Below are positions 49,385 through 58,043 of a DNA stretch of 64,000 bases, one piece after another. Under the pieces are notes generated by a model that ran no database searches, was not told where the DNA came from, and worked only from the letters and a program-made list of their open reading frames with translations. Both the position numbers and the translations under genes were made by a program. This DNA is from Bacillus cereus group sp. RP43. GTDB taxonomy: Bacteria; Bacillota; Bacilli; Bacillales; Bacillaceae_G. The stretch covers positions 1 to 64,000 of the forward strand of contig NZ_JARVHQ010000003.1 of the NCBI RefSeq assembly GCF_040459645.1, read 5' to 3'. The stretch's first letter is position 1. Every line of letters starts with the position of its first letter.

Positions 49385-50506
49385 ATGATGATTAATAAGG
49401 CCTATAAGTTTCGTATCTATCCAAATCAAGCACAAGCAATTCTAATCAACAAAACGATAGGTTGTTCTCGCTTTGTATTCAATCATTTCCTTTCCCTATG
49501 GGATCACGCATACAAAGAGAAAGGAAAAGGTTTGACATATGGTACATGCTCTGCCAAACTTCCTGCCATGAAGAAAGAGTTTGTTTGGCTAAAAGAAGTG
49601 GATAGTATTGCGATTCAGTCGTCTGTTCGCAACCTTGCGGATGCTTATACACGCTTTTTCAAAAAACAAAACAGTGCCCCGCGCTTTAAATCCAAGAAGA
49701 ACAACGTACAATCTTATACCACAAAACAAACAAATGAAAACATTGCTGTTGTAGGAAACAAGATAAAGTTGCCGAAGCTAGGCCCTGTTCGATTTGCCAA
49801 AAGTCGCGAAGTAAAGGGACGTATTGTAAATGCTACTGTTAGACGGAATCCATCTGGTAGATACTTTGTGTCATTGTTAGTTGAAACAGAAGTGCAAGAA
49901 CTTCCGAAAACACAATCTTACATTGGAATGGATGTGGGACTAAAAGATTTCGCCATTTTGTCAGATGGAACAACCTATAAAAATCCGAAGTTTTTTCGTT
50001 CATTAGAAGCGAAGTTGGCGAAAGCACAGCGTGTTCTTTCTAGAAGGACGAAAGGTTCTACTCGCTGGAATAAACAGCGAGTAAAGGTAGCTAGAATTCA
50101 TGAATACATGGCAAATGCTAGAAAAGATTACTTGGACAAAATCTCAACTGAAATCATCAAAAACCACGATGTTATCGGTATAGAGGATCTGCAAGTATCA
50201 AATATGTTAAAGAATCATAAATTAGCGAAGGCAATTAGTGAAGTATCATGGTCGCAATTTCGATCCATGTTAGAATACAAAGCAAAATGGTATGGCAAAC
50301 AAGTCATTGTCGTATCGAAAACATTTGCTTCCAGCCAATTATGTTCTCGTTGTGGATATCAAAACAAAGACGTTAAAAATCTAAACCTACGTAAATGGGA
50401 CTGTCCTTCTTGTTGTACACACCATGATAGGGATATTAACGCAAGTATCAATCTAAAGAATGAAGCGATAAGGCTTCTAACCGCAAGGATTGCGGAGATA
50501 GCCTAA
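49385..50506 (+). CDS. tnpB: TnpB RNA-guided nuclease
   Basis: This 373-aa TnpB protein cuts DNA matching its guide RNA and helps keep the element at its site. RuvC residues are D183 (GMDVGLKDF), E267 (GIEDLQVS) and the DRD of DRDINAS (348-350). A zinc finger CSRCG...CPSC lies before the last motif. The N-terminal helix-turn-helix begins [13 protein letters not shown]. The length is normal for the family and no key residue is missing, so it is likely active. GGAGG lies 9 nt before the ATG. Confidence 0.95.
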   Translation: MMINKAYKFRIYPNQAQAILINKTIGCSRFVFNHFLSLWDHAYKEKGKGLTYGTCSAKLPAMKKEFVWLKEVDSIAIQSSVRNLADAYTRFFKKQNSAPRFKSKKNNVQSYTTKQTNENIAVVGNKIKLPKLGPVRFAKSREVKGRIVNATVRRNPSGRYFVSLLVETEVQELPKTQSYIGMDVGLKDFAILSDGTTYKNPKFFRSLEAKLAKAQRVLSRRTKGSTRWNKQRVKVARIHEYMANARKDYLDKISTEIIKNHDVIGIEDLQVSNMLKNHKLAKAISEVSWSQFRSMLEYKAKWYGKQVIVVSKTFASSQLCSRCGYQNKDVKNLNLRKWDCPSCCTHHDRDINASINLKNEAIRLLTARIAEIA

Positions 50507-50580
50507 TCAATTAGAGTTCGATAGAACTCTTTACTTAGGAATCCCTCACTTCTAAACGAAGTGAAAGTGGGGGTAGTTCA
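50440..50580 (+). ncRNA. omega RNA (reRNA) scaffold of TnpB
   Basis: By analogy with other TnpB elements the guide RNA covers the 3' end of tnpB and the right end, with the guide being the host sequence just outside. GAGTTC/GAACTC and CACTTC/GAAGTG hairpins are visible. The guide would then begin ATATGAAAGTATTGAT, the start of the NERD gene. The 5' border is approximate. Confidence 0.55.
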
Positions 50581-50582
50581 AT

Positions 50583-51221
50583 ATGAAAGTATTGATATTC
50601 GAATTAATTCTCATTGCGATTCTGATTCCATTGAATATTGTTGTAAAAAAACATGTACCTAAATGGAAAGGGAAAGCTGGAGAAAAACTGGTGAAACGTA
50701 TGTTGAGTAAATTAGATCCCAAAAGTTATTATGTGTTACATGATGTGACGGTTCATACAGAATATGATGATACAACGCAAATTGACCACATTGTTATCGC
50801 GGAAACAGGTGTATTTGTCATAGAGACGAAGAACTACGAGGGCTGGATCTATGGAGATGAGAAGGCGGCAAGATGGACACAAGGTATTTTTAGAAAGAAA
50901 CACTCTTTTCAAAATCCATTTCGACAAAACTATAAACATACGAAAGCAATTGAATGGGTGATGGAACAACAGCTGCCGTGTATCTCTATTGTAGCGTTTC
51001 ATCCGAAATGCAATCTAAAAAAAGTTAATGTACATTCAAAAGATAAACATATCTTATATTATTACAATCTGAAGAAATGTATTGAATCTTATACAGACAT
51101 TCAGTTAACAAAAGAAGAGGTCCAGCATATCTATCAAACTATATTGCGAGCAAACATTACCGATAAGGGAATTGAAAAGAAACATGTGAAATATTTACAT
51201 AATAAGTTCGCTAAACAATAA
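50583..51221 (+). CDS. NERD-domain membrane protein
   Basis: This 212-aa protein has an N-terminal membrane segment (residues 3-18) and a NERD (nuclease-related) domain: KAGEKLVKRML, then TQIDHIVIAETGVFVIETKN, with the D, E and K expected of the restriction-endonuclease-like core. NERD proteins occur on many plasmids; activity is unproven. Its own ribosome site was displaced by the TnpB element; the GGGGGT at the end of that element now stands 9 nt before the ATG and can serve instead. Confidence 0.85.
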   Translation: MKVLIFELILIAILIPLNIVVKKHVPKWKGKAGEKLVKRMLSKLDPKSYYVLHDVTVHTEYDDTTQIDHIVIAETGVFVIETKNYEGWIYGDEKAARWTQGIFRKKHSFQNPFRQNYKHTKAIEWVMEQQLPCISIVAFHPKCNLKKVNVHSKDKHILYYYNLKKCIESYTDIQLTKEEVQHIYQTILRANITDKGIEKKHVKYLHNKFAKQ

Positions 51222-51238
51222 TGAATGGAGCAGGAGAC

Positions 51239-51352
51239 ATGTTATATGTAATAGGGTTCTTAGTAATCTCCATAGTAGCTATTCGTCTTAACATGAAGTA
51301 TTACAAGTTAAAAGGAGATTCGAAAGATTTTGTGAAACGAGTAAATAAATAG
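51239..51352 (+). CDS. 37-aa membrane peptide
   Basis: The ATG follows GGAGCAGGAG. Residues 2-16 are hydrophobic (LYVIGFLVISIVAIR) and the rest is basic. It lies 17 bp after the NERD gene and before a terminator. Confidence 0.55.
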   Translation: MLYVIGFLVISIVAIRLNMKYYKLKGDSKDFVKRVNK

Positions 51353-51369
51353 TTATGAACATTTAACTG

Positions 51370-51401
51370 AAAAAAAAGGCCCACGTGTATGGAGCCTTTT
51401 T
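51370..51401. terminator. terminator between convergent genes
   Basis: AAAAAAGGC pairs with GCCTTTTTT around a short loop, with A- and T-runs on both sides. Confidence 0.75.
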
Positions 51402-52316
51402 TTATTCAACTATAGTTGTTGGGCTTAATGCCTGTTCTATGTGATTTAATAAAGCATCTAATAATGATTCGCTATTAATTTGCTCATTCCCATATTTCAA
51501 ATTCTCAACACAAATAGGTTCTGTGGCAATTGTAATTATCTTGGCATTTCTAATTAGGTTATAAATGGTATCATAATTGTCGGGCTGAATTGACTTTAAC
51601 GTATGGAAATAGTCTAAATCAATATCAAGAATATAATCTTGAGTAAATTGATTGTTTTCTATTAGGCCAGGTATCATCTCATTTATAGTATTTAATTTAT
51701 CTTCAAGGTAAATCGACTCTATTGCTTGGTCGTAGTGTGGTTTTTTGCAGTCATCATTATGTGGGGCAGGATGTTCAGTTTGATCACCAATCCAACATTT
51801 TTTATCAAGAATGTATATGCTATTTTCAGACTCTGGGTAACCTTCAGGAGCTTGAACTTCAAAAATCTCTCCACGCATACGAGCTAAAATTGCTGGAGTA
51901 GAATAACATTCTTCAATTCTTTTGGACTCTTTAAATGACATTGGATCATCCTTGTGCGCATCATAGTTTATTACTAAAGCCCTTTCTATTATGTTAGATT
52001 TAATAGCTGCATCAATATGTTCGTCATGCTTTAAGTTCCCGATTGCAGAACGTACAGTATTCAAATCATTATAATTGATTTCATCTATACAATTTTTTCT
52101 AAATGCCACCCTATGTGTATTCACTTCATCACTATCTCCTTCGATTTGGCGAGCAGAATGCTTAAGGAAAGCGGAATGACAATCTGTATGATGATCAAGG
52201 GTTACTAGGATAGGTGCTGCATTTCTTTCTCGATAAATAGCCCATGGTTCAAGTACATGATGGTGATGCTCAACTATGTAAATATCCTTACTGTTAATTG
52301 TTTGATGCTCGAACAT
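51402..52316 (-). CDS. UPF0489 family protein, arginase-like fold
   Basis: This 304-aa protein has the metal ligands of the ureohydrolase fold: HHHH (17-20), DHHTD (41-45), NYDAHKDD (about 118) and DIDLDYF (about 230). These define UPF0489. Some relatives are peptide arginases that turn arginine to ornithine in ribosomal peptides; no peptide-modification genes are near, so the substrate is open. GGAGGCG lies ahead of the ATG. It is a single gene facing the opposite way from the plasmid operons, and may be cargo. Confidence 0.75.
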   Translation of the reverse strand: MFEHQTINSKDIYIVEHHHHVLEPWAIYRERNAAPILVTLDHHTDCHSAFLKHSARQIEGDSDEVNTHRVAFRKNCIDEINYNDLNTVRSAIGNLKHDEHIDAAIKSNIIERALVINYDAHKDDPMSFKESKRIEECYSTPAILARMRGEIFEVQAPEGYPESENSIYILDKKCWIGDQTEHPAPHNDDCKKPHYDQAIESIYLEDKLNTINEMIPGLIENNQFTQDYILDIDLDYFHTLKSIQPDNYDTIYNLIRNAKIITIATEPICVENLKYGNEQINSESLLDALLNHIEQALSPTTIVE

Positions 52317-52551
52317 TTAAACGCCTCCGTTACATGTTTTTTGGTTGAAAATGAACAAATAATAATATTGCTTATGTCCAAGGAAGTAATTTGTATTATG
52401 CGTTAAAGCAAGATGTATTTAATTATATAGATTTTTTGTAATTATTGCTAATCGTGTAGATTCGACAGATACATCATTTGAGAGAATTTACTATAATTTA
52501 AATTCTGTTATGTTATAATAAGGACAATCCAATACTAAAAAATTATACTGC

Positions 52552-52598
52552 AAAAGGACACACCTACGCATAACCATAGCGTAGGTGTGTCCTTTTTT
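52552..52598 (+). terminator. leader terminator hairpin before topB, AGGACACACCT family
   Basis: AAAAGGACACACCTACGC pairs perfectly with GCGTAGGTGTGTCCTTTT and ends in T-rich sequence. The ribosome site of topB begins about 4 nt after the T-run. A TATAAT-like box lies near 52514. Confidence 0.85.
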
Positions 52599-52617
52599 GT
52601 TTAAGGAGGAAAAAGTT

Positions 52618-54573
52618 ATGGGGAAAACGTTATTTATTGCAGAAAAACCAAAAGTGGCCAATGAAATTATGAAATCGCCACGATTCCGTCACTCACAAAA
52701 GTACATTGGTAGCAAACCTTATTATGGTTATTATGAAAATGATCATTATATTGTCAGTTGGTGCCGTGGACATCTGCTGGAACTAAAACATCCGGAAGAG
52801 ATGGATCCAAAGTACAAAGTATTCAAGTTAGAGCATTTACCTTTAATTTATCAGCCAGCTTATAAGGTGAAACAAGAAAATGCTGAACAATTACAAATAC
52901 TTGTTAAACTGCTGCAACGACATGATGTTGACCATGCGGTTAACATATGTGACGCGGACCGCGAAGGAGAGTTAATCTATAGGGAAGTGTACGAATATGC
53001 AGGAGTGAATAAAAAGCAATCTCGTGTATATAAATCCTCTTATGAAGCGGCAGAACTAGAGGCAGCTCTCAATCGATTAGAAAGCGCATCAAAATACGAT
53101 GGACTGGCGTATTCTGCTAAAGCAAGGCAGTATCTGGACTATCTATTAGGTATGAACATAACGAGGGGATGTACAACGAAATTAGCACAGAATAAGTTCC
53201 TGCTATCCTCTGGACGTGTACAGATGTGTTTATTAAATGAGATACGACAACGTGAGGTAGCGATTGAAAATTATAGAGAGCAATCTTATTATCATCTGCA
53301 ACTAGTAACAGATTTAGGAATCACTCCGGCTATGAAAACAGAAGACCAGGTATTAAACCCATCGCCATTAAGAAGTTTGGGAGAAAACTTGAAAGGCCAA
53401 TATCTCGTGGTGGAAGAATTTAAAGAAGGAAATCGAAAGAATAATTCTAAATTATTATATAACTTAACGGATTTATATAAAGATGCTCATGCTCATCTGC
53501 AGATTAATGCAGAAACCGCTAGAAAACATATTCAGAACTTGTATGAAGAAGGATTTATTACCTATCCACGTTCTTCCTCTAGGCATTTACCTACAGAACA
53601 AGTAGAGCGTGTGAAAGGTGTTATGCACTCATTAGCAACGAGTCACTATCCGTCATTGGTACAACTAGTAGATATCGAGGCAATTAATACAAAACATAAA
53701 ACATTCAATGATGAGCTTGTATCAAGCCATTTAGCTATCATTCCGACAACAAAACAATATAACGGTGGAGACCGTCCAGACATTGAAAAACAGCTATATG
53801 ATCTTGTAGTAAAACGCTTTGTGGGTAATTTCATGCGTCCTGCAGTGTATCTAGTAAGAGACGTATCGCTTATTGACTCGATGGGTAATACCTATCAAAC
53901 AAAAGAAAGTGTACTTAGGGAAAAAGGGTTTTTAGAAGTATTTCAAGAGGATAAAGAAGAAGAAAGTGTGGAAGCATTTAAAATTCCTATTCTGCAGAAA
54001 GGACATGAACTTCAAATCTGCGATTTTGAGTTACTTGAATCCAAAACAAAGAAACTCGCGCTACACACAGAAAGCTCAATTCTGACTTTCATGGAAACAG
54101 CTGGACGCAAATTTGATGACGAACATTTAAAAGAACTGATGAAAGGAAAGCGAATTGGAACCGTTGCAACCGAAGCGACTTTCATCCCAGCTTTATATGA
54201 GAAGAACTATATAGCCATTGAAAAAGGGAAAATTACTACAACTCCAATTGGTCGTGCTTTTATTGAACAATTCCCTGTCCAACAAGTCAAAGATCCACTA
54301 TACACAGCTGAAATGGAAGGGATAATATATCGTATTGAAAAGAATGAAATGAGTTATGAAGACTTCATTGTACAAACAAATGCGTTTGTACAAAAAATAA
54401 CGCAAGAGATTATAAAAATCCCTGATACCATTTCGTACAATCTAATAGAGACCTGGAAGCAACAAATAGAGGTTTGCCAATGCCCTTGTAGAAATGGAAT
54501 TATTTTAGATAGGGGGAAATTTTTCGGTTGCAGCAATCACCCGAACTGTAATATTGGTTTGCCAAAAAAATAA
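52618..54573 (+). CDS. topB: DNA topoisomerase III (type IA)
   Basis: This 651-aa enzyme unlinks DNA by cutting one strand, and on plasmids helps resolve daughter copies or transfer intermediates. The Toprim domain shows FIAEKPKVA and DADREGE (112-118). The active-site tyrosine is Y316 in GFITYPRSSS. A zinc ribbon (CQCPCRNG...CSNHPNC) ends the frame. The stop follows CCAAAAAAATAA; a -1 shift there would continue into about 230 further residues with two more zinc ribbons. The catalytic part is whole. GGAGGA lies before the ATG at 52618. Confidence 0.92.
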   Translation: MGKTLFIAEKPKVANEIMKSPRFRHSQKYIGSKPYYGYYENDHYIVSWCRGHLLELKHPEEMDPKYKVFKLEHLPLIYQPAYKVKQENAEQLQILVKLLQRHDVDHAVNICDADREGELIYREVYEYAGVNKKQSRVYKSSYEAAELEAALNRLESASKYDGLAYSAKARQYLDYLLGMNITRGCTTKLAQNKFLLSSGRVQMCLLNEIRQREVAIENYREQSYYHLQLVTDLGITPAMKTEDQVLNPSPLRSLGENLKGQYLVVEEFKEGNRKNNSKLLYNLTDLYKDAHAHLQINAETARKHIQNLYEEGFITYPRSSSRHLPTEQVERVKGVMHSLATSHYPSLVQLVDIEAINTKHKTFNDELVSSHLAIIPTTKQYNGGDRPDIEKQLYDLVVKRFVGNFMRPAVYLVRDVSLIDSMGNTYQTKESVLREKGFLEVFQEDKEEESVEAFKIPILQKGHELQICDFELLESKTKKLALHTESSILTFMETAGRKFDDEHLKELMKGKRIGTVATEATFIPALYEKNYIAIEKGKITTTPIGRAFIEQFPVQQVKDPLYTAEMEGIIYRIEKNEMSYEDFIVQTNAFVQKITQEIIKIPDTISYNLIETWKQQIEVCQCPCRNGIILDRGKFFGCSNHPNCNIGLPKK

Positions 54574-55281
54574 AAGAAAAAGCGATTCCTGCAGCACAAG
54601 TTAAAAAACTGTTTGAAGAGAATAAAACGGACATTATAAAAGGATTTAAATCTAATGGCAAAGAGTTTTCTGCTTACCTATCATTCATAAACGGTCAAAT
54701 TCGTTTTAGTTTACCTACAGTTGAAGAATTATCACTAGGTCAGTGCCCAAAGTGCCAAAAGGGACAAATTTTAAACCGTAAAACATTTTTCGGGTGCTCA
54801 GACCATCAAAACGGATGTAATTTTGTGTTGCCAGCTAAAATTAAAGATAAGAAATTATTGGATAGTCAGATTAAGAAGTTATTAAATAGTAATGTAACAG
54901 ACTTCATTAATGGTTTTAATGGGGAAAAAGGAGAATTCACAGCTGCCATTCGATTAAAGCCAGACCTTAATATTTGTTTTGAATTTCCAACTGCAGAGGA
55001 TCGTACGGTAGGTAAATGTCCATTATGCCAGGGGAGAGTTATTATAGGGAAAACAAACTATCTATGCGAACAATACAAAAAGGGTTGTGATTTCATCGTT
55101 TCAGGTATGATACTTGAAAAAAGAATTACAGCAAGCCCAGATTAAGAAATTATTAGAAAAGAATATGACAGATACAATCCAAGGCTTTATATCGAAAAAA
55201 ACGGGGAAATCGTTTGGTGCAAAATTAACATATGACTCTGCACAGAAGAGAATAACCTTTGTATATGAGAAGAAGAAATAA
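54574..55281 (+). pseudogene. topoisomerase III C-terminal tail, out of frame
   Basis: One base off from topB the sequence reads IKEKAIPAAQVKKLFEENK, then two zinc-ribbon units (CPKC...CSDHQNGC and CPLC...CEQYKKGC). A second shift near 55137 is needed to reach QIKKLLEKNMTDTIQGF and the end at 55281. The first shift needs one more A in an A7 run, the second one C less. Either a decayed tail, a recoding site, or sequencing error. Confidence 0.75.
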
Positions 55282-55365
55282 TATTATAAAATCCTAAATT
55301 TCATATATAAAATTAATAAGGATTATGATATGATGAAAGTAATAAAATACTTCTAAATCTACCTG

Positions 55366-55414
55366 CAAAAGGACACACCTACGCATACATATGCCATAGG
55401 TGTGTCCTTTTTTC
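55366..55414 (+). terminator. leader terminator hairpin, AGGACACACCT family
   Basis: AAAAGGACACACCTA pairs with TAGGTGTGTCCTTTT and is followed by a T-run. The 19 nt TGCAAAAGGACACACCTAC are shared with the topB leader. Confidence 0.85.
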
Positions 55415-55457
55415 GTTGTCTATAAATCCCTAAAAAAAGAGAGAGGGGGAAGATATA

Positions 55458-55667
55458 TTGCGTACGAGTGAAATACCATCTACAGATGTATCTTTTGAGA
55501 ATGTGGAGAGTCATAAGCGTAATAAGGGGAATGAAATATCAGCATGTCCCAAATGTAAAAAGCAATCATTCAGGGCTACGTTTAACGAACATCCAAAGTG
55601 GGTTCGATTTTGCTTGTGTTGTGATTATAAAGAAGTTAATCCAGCATATAGTCCATTTGTATATTAA
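55458..55667 (+). CDS. small zinc-ribbon protein
   Basis: This 69-aa protein holds CPKCKKQ (about residue 30) and CLCC (about 52), a likely zinc ribbon. The TTG start follows GAGGGGG by 9 nt. It heads the next operon after the leader hairpin. It may bind DNA or act as a loose partner of topoisomerase III, which has similar ribbons. Confidence 0.65.
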   Translation: MRTSEIPSTDVSFENVESHKRNKGNEISACPKCKKQSFRATFNEHPKWVRFCLCCDYKEVNPAYSPFVY

Positions 55668-55701
55668 GTAGAGTGATACTAATAGGAAAGGATACTACGG
55701 T

Positions 55702-56343
55702 ATGAAACCATGGATTAAGATTGCTTGTATAACATCATTAGTCTTTCAAATTACAGCATGTAGCAGTTCAACACAAACAAATGATTCGAGACCTGCACAA
55801 ACGGCCCAGGAAGCAATCCAGCAGAATGTAGAAGGCAAGAGGAATGTTGATATCCCGGAAGCATACAGGGACAAATTAAATGGATTAGAAACAGGTAAAG
55901 GAAAAGTAATACATGTAAAAGACGGAGATACAGTAGATGTGAAAGTAAACAGGAAGAAGCAGACGGTAAGGTTACTATTATTAGACACCCCTGAATCTGT
56001 TTCTCGAAAGATTCCGCCACAAAAGATGGGTAAAGAAGCATCTTCTTTTCTAAAGAAACAAATAGAAGGAAAAGATGTAACCCTGGTATATGATCATGGA
56101 CAAAAAGAAGACAAGTATGGCAGAAAATTAGCGTATATATTTTGCGAGGGAATACATGTAAATGAATTAATGGTCAAATTAGGATACGGGATTGTAGCTT
56201 ATATTACTAAACCGAACATTACGCTGCTTCCACAAATGTTTGATGCCGAAAAGAAAGCAAAATCATCTAAAAGTGGAGTGTGGAATATCAAAGGTTTTGT
56301 AGATGAAAAGAAACATCATTATAACCGAAATGATGCCGCTTAA
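55702..56343 (+). CDS. thermonuclease-like lipoprotein (SNase family)
   Basis: This 213-aa secreted nuclease is probably anchored by C20 (lipobox ITAC). The staphylococcal nuclease domain covers about residues 70-195: VKDGDTVDVKV, RLLLLDTPES (first catalytic Arg), GKEASSFLKKQI (Glu) and DKYGRKLAYIF (second Arg). All catalytic residues are present. Such proteins on conjugative plasmids cut DNA or RNA outside the cell or trim the wall space; the role is open. Confidence 0.9.
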   Translation: MKPWIKIACITSLVFQITACSSSTQTNDSRPAQTAQEAIQQNVEGKRNVDIPEAYRDKLNGLETGKGKVIHVKDGDTVDVKVNRKKQTVRLLLLDTPESVSRKIPPQKMGKEASSFLKKQIEGKDVTLVYDHGQKEDKYGRKLAYIFCEGIHVNELMVKLGYGIVAYITKPNITLLPQMFDAEKKAKSSKSGVWNIKGFVDEKKHHYNRNDAA

Positions 56344-56408
56344 CGCATATCACTCAAGCATAGTAAGAATACTAATGCTTTGAGATTAAAATAAGGAGGT
56401 TTTTAAGT

Positions 56409-56609
56409 GTGAAAGAGAATAAAAGAAACATGATCTTATCGTTTGTTATTTCGATTGTCTTTATATTTTCGAGCATGATGCCTTTCAGTAGTAACGAATA
56501 CATCTATGTTATTTCAAAAATTGGGGCTGCAGCTGGTGTAATAAACATTGTGATGATGAGTGTTTTTTTGTATTTTCAAAGCAAAAAAATGAGATATTCA
56601 TTGAATTAA
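56409..56609 (+). CDS. small two-pass membrane protein
   Basis: This 66-aa protein has hydrophobic segments at about residues 8-25 and 38-56. The GTG start follows AAGGAGG by 8 nt. No family recognised. Confidence 0.6.
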   Translation: MKENKRNMILSFVISIVFIFSSMMPFSSNEYIYVISKIGAAAGVINIVMMSVFLYFQSKKMRYSLN

Positions 56610-56683
56610 ACTGTAAGAGAGAAAGTTTTCCTTACTCACACTACAAGGAGAGTGGAAAGGAAAACCGCGAAGGAGATGGAAGA

Positions 56684-56977
56684 ATGAGTCAGGTAGCGGG
56701 ATTCTTGAAATTCGTTTTAGCGAAAGAAAAACGATACGTATATTTGGCTGTATCAGAAAAGAGAAACAAACGTGTAAACACGCACATTTTTTATAAATTT
56801 GGTCAAATGGAAAAAGCATTGGAAAGTATGTACGAAATGCGGGATGATTTCGAGAATAAGTTCCCGATAGAACTAAAAGAAAAAGGATATGATTGGGAAG
56901 ATATCAACGATTGGATACTTTCCATTGAGACAGGATTCTCAAAGCATGGAAATAAGCTAATCACATACGGAAGCTAA
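56684..56977 (+). CDS. hypothetical protein
   Basis: This 97-aa soluble protein is not recognised. It is rich in Lys, Glu and aromatic residues, with a helical middle (MEKALESMYEMRDDFENKF). AAGGAG lies 9 nt before the ATG. It is co-directional with the neighbours at 33-75 bp spacing. Confidence 0.65.
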   Translation: MSQVAGFLKFVLAKEKRYVYLAVSEKRNKRVNTHIFYKFGQMEKALESMYEMRDDFENKFPIELKEKGYDWEDINDWILSIETGFSKHGNKLITYGS

Positions 56978-57010
56978 GTAGAGCAGATCATTAAATGAGG
57001 TGAATGAAGA

Positions 57011-57420
57011 ATGGCGTTAATTCGAAAGTATCATATTGCAATTGCTTGGATGATAGCTACAAGTGCAATGCTTATAAGCTTGGTTTTTAGTGAATGGATG
57101 AAACTCCCACCATGTGATTTATGCTGGTACCATAGGATGGCCATGTATCCATTAGTACTGATATTAGGTGTCGGCATGTATAGAAAAGACCCGCTGGTAA
57201 AAGTACATATGCATTCCCATTTGCATGTATCGGCTTATTACTAGCTGTTTATCAAATAACGATTCAAACCTTTCCTGCAAGCGAGATGAAGATATGTTCT
57301 GTAGGAGTTTCTTGTACGGAAGATTACTTGAATTTATTTGGTTTTATCACGATTCCTATGCTATCTTTTGTTGGATTTTTAGCTATTATTATACTTTTAT
57401 ACCTTAGAGACGAAATATAG
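57011..57420 (+). pseudogene. bdbC: BdbC/DsbB-like disulfide formation protein, frameshifted
   Basis: BdbC is a four-pass membrane oxidase that, with a thioredoxin-like partner, makes disulfides in exported proteins. The first part shows PPCDLCWYHRM, the first active-site pair. The frame breaks near 57205 and continues as YAFPFACIGLLLAVYQ, then KICSVGVSC with the second cysteine pair, to 57420. Adding one A to the A4 run at GGTAAAAGT restores LVKSTYAFPF and a full protein of about 136 aa. Real decay or a sequencing slip cannot be told apart here. Confidence 0.85.
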
Positions 57421-57529
57421 AAGAGGGAAACCGGTAAAACACCTTGTATATAAACAGACATGAACATGTAAAACGTCAATTAATTCGATAAAAAAATAAA
57501 AATGGAATATAGAAAAGGAGATATTAAAA

Positions 57530-57823
57530 ATGACAACATTACAAAATAAAAAAGAAATGAACCAAATTCCAGAGGCAGACGTAGAATTATTAAAAATCAT
57601 GGCACACCCAGTTAGATTACAAATTGTGAAGGAGTTAAATCATCATAGAATCTGTAATGTAACGCAATTGACAGATATATTAAAAATACCACAATCTACT
57701 GTTTCTCAGCATCTATCAAAAATGAGAGGAAAGATCCTACGTTCGGAAAGAAGAGGATTAGAAATGTACTATCATATTGAAAACCTTAAAGCGTGTCAGA
57801 TTGTTAGTGTACTAGGTTTATAG
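57530..57823 (+). CDS. ArsR-family repressor, PagR-like
   Basis: This 97-aa winged-helix dimer-type regulator is close in length and sequence to PagR of B. anthracis pXO1, as I recall it: LLKIMAHPVRLQIVKEL, NVTQLTDILKIPQSTVSQHL and SKMRGKILRSERRGLEMYY. There are no metal-binding cysteines, as in PagR. PagR represses its own toxin operon and affects S-layer genes. No toxin gene is in this window, so the target is unknown. AAAGGAG lies ahead of the ATG. Confidence 0.85.
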   Translation: MTTLQNKKEMNQIPEADVELLKIMAHPVRLQIVKELNHHRICNVTQLTDILKIPQSTVSQHLSKMRGKILRSERRGLEMYYHIENLKACQIVSVLGL

Positions 57824-57839
57824 AAAAGTATTAGATAGC

Positions 57840-57868
57840 AAAAGTCCTCACAATTAGCGAGGACTTTT
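57840..57868. terminator. bidirectional terminator between the PagR-like and phr genes
   Basis: AAAAGTCCTC pairs with GAGGACTTTT around a 9-nt loop. Confidence 0.85.
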
Positions 57869-57881
57869 AAATGTGCTTAGA

Positions 57882-58043
57882 TTAAATTTGTTGTGGTGCA
57901 CCACCATGGTCGCCGACACTATATGTAGGAGCAGGGTAATGTCCATGAGTAGCAAGTTGGTCTGTTTGAGAAAACTGAGTAATTCCCACCGTTAACGCCC
58001 CAATAAAAGCAATACCAGATAATAATAAGTTAATTTTTTTCAT
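57882..58043 (-). CDS. phr: Phr-type signal peptide precursor
   Basis: This 53-aa pre-peptide has a Lys-Lys start and a hydrophobic export segment (residues 4-22). Its short C-terminal domain ends TYSVGDHGGAPQQI. Phr precursors are exported and trimmed, and the 5-7-residue mature peptide, taken back up, blocks its Rap partner. The mature peptide lies probably within residues 40-53. The ATG shares one base with the rap stop (TAATG), and AAAGGAG of its own lies inside rap. It is too short for ordinary gene finders. Confidence 0.85.
   Translation of the reverse strand: MKKINLLLSGIAFIGALTVGITQFSQTDQLATHGHYPAPTYSVGDHGGAPQQI

Larger units (their letters stand above)
49187..50580 (+). mobile_element. 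TnpB-only IS200/IS605-family element (IS1341 type)
   Basis: There is one tnpB gene and no tnpA transposase, so movement would need a helper. The right end is the typical CCCTCACTTC/GAAGTGAAAGTGGGGG hairpin ending GTAGTTCA at 50580. The left end follows TTTAT (49182-49186), a plausible target-adjacent motif. Removing the element joins AAGGAGG to the ATG of the NERD gene with 9-nt spacing, which confirms both borders. Confidence 0.88.
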
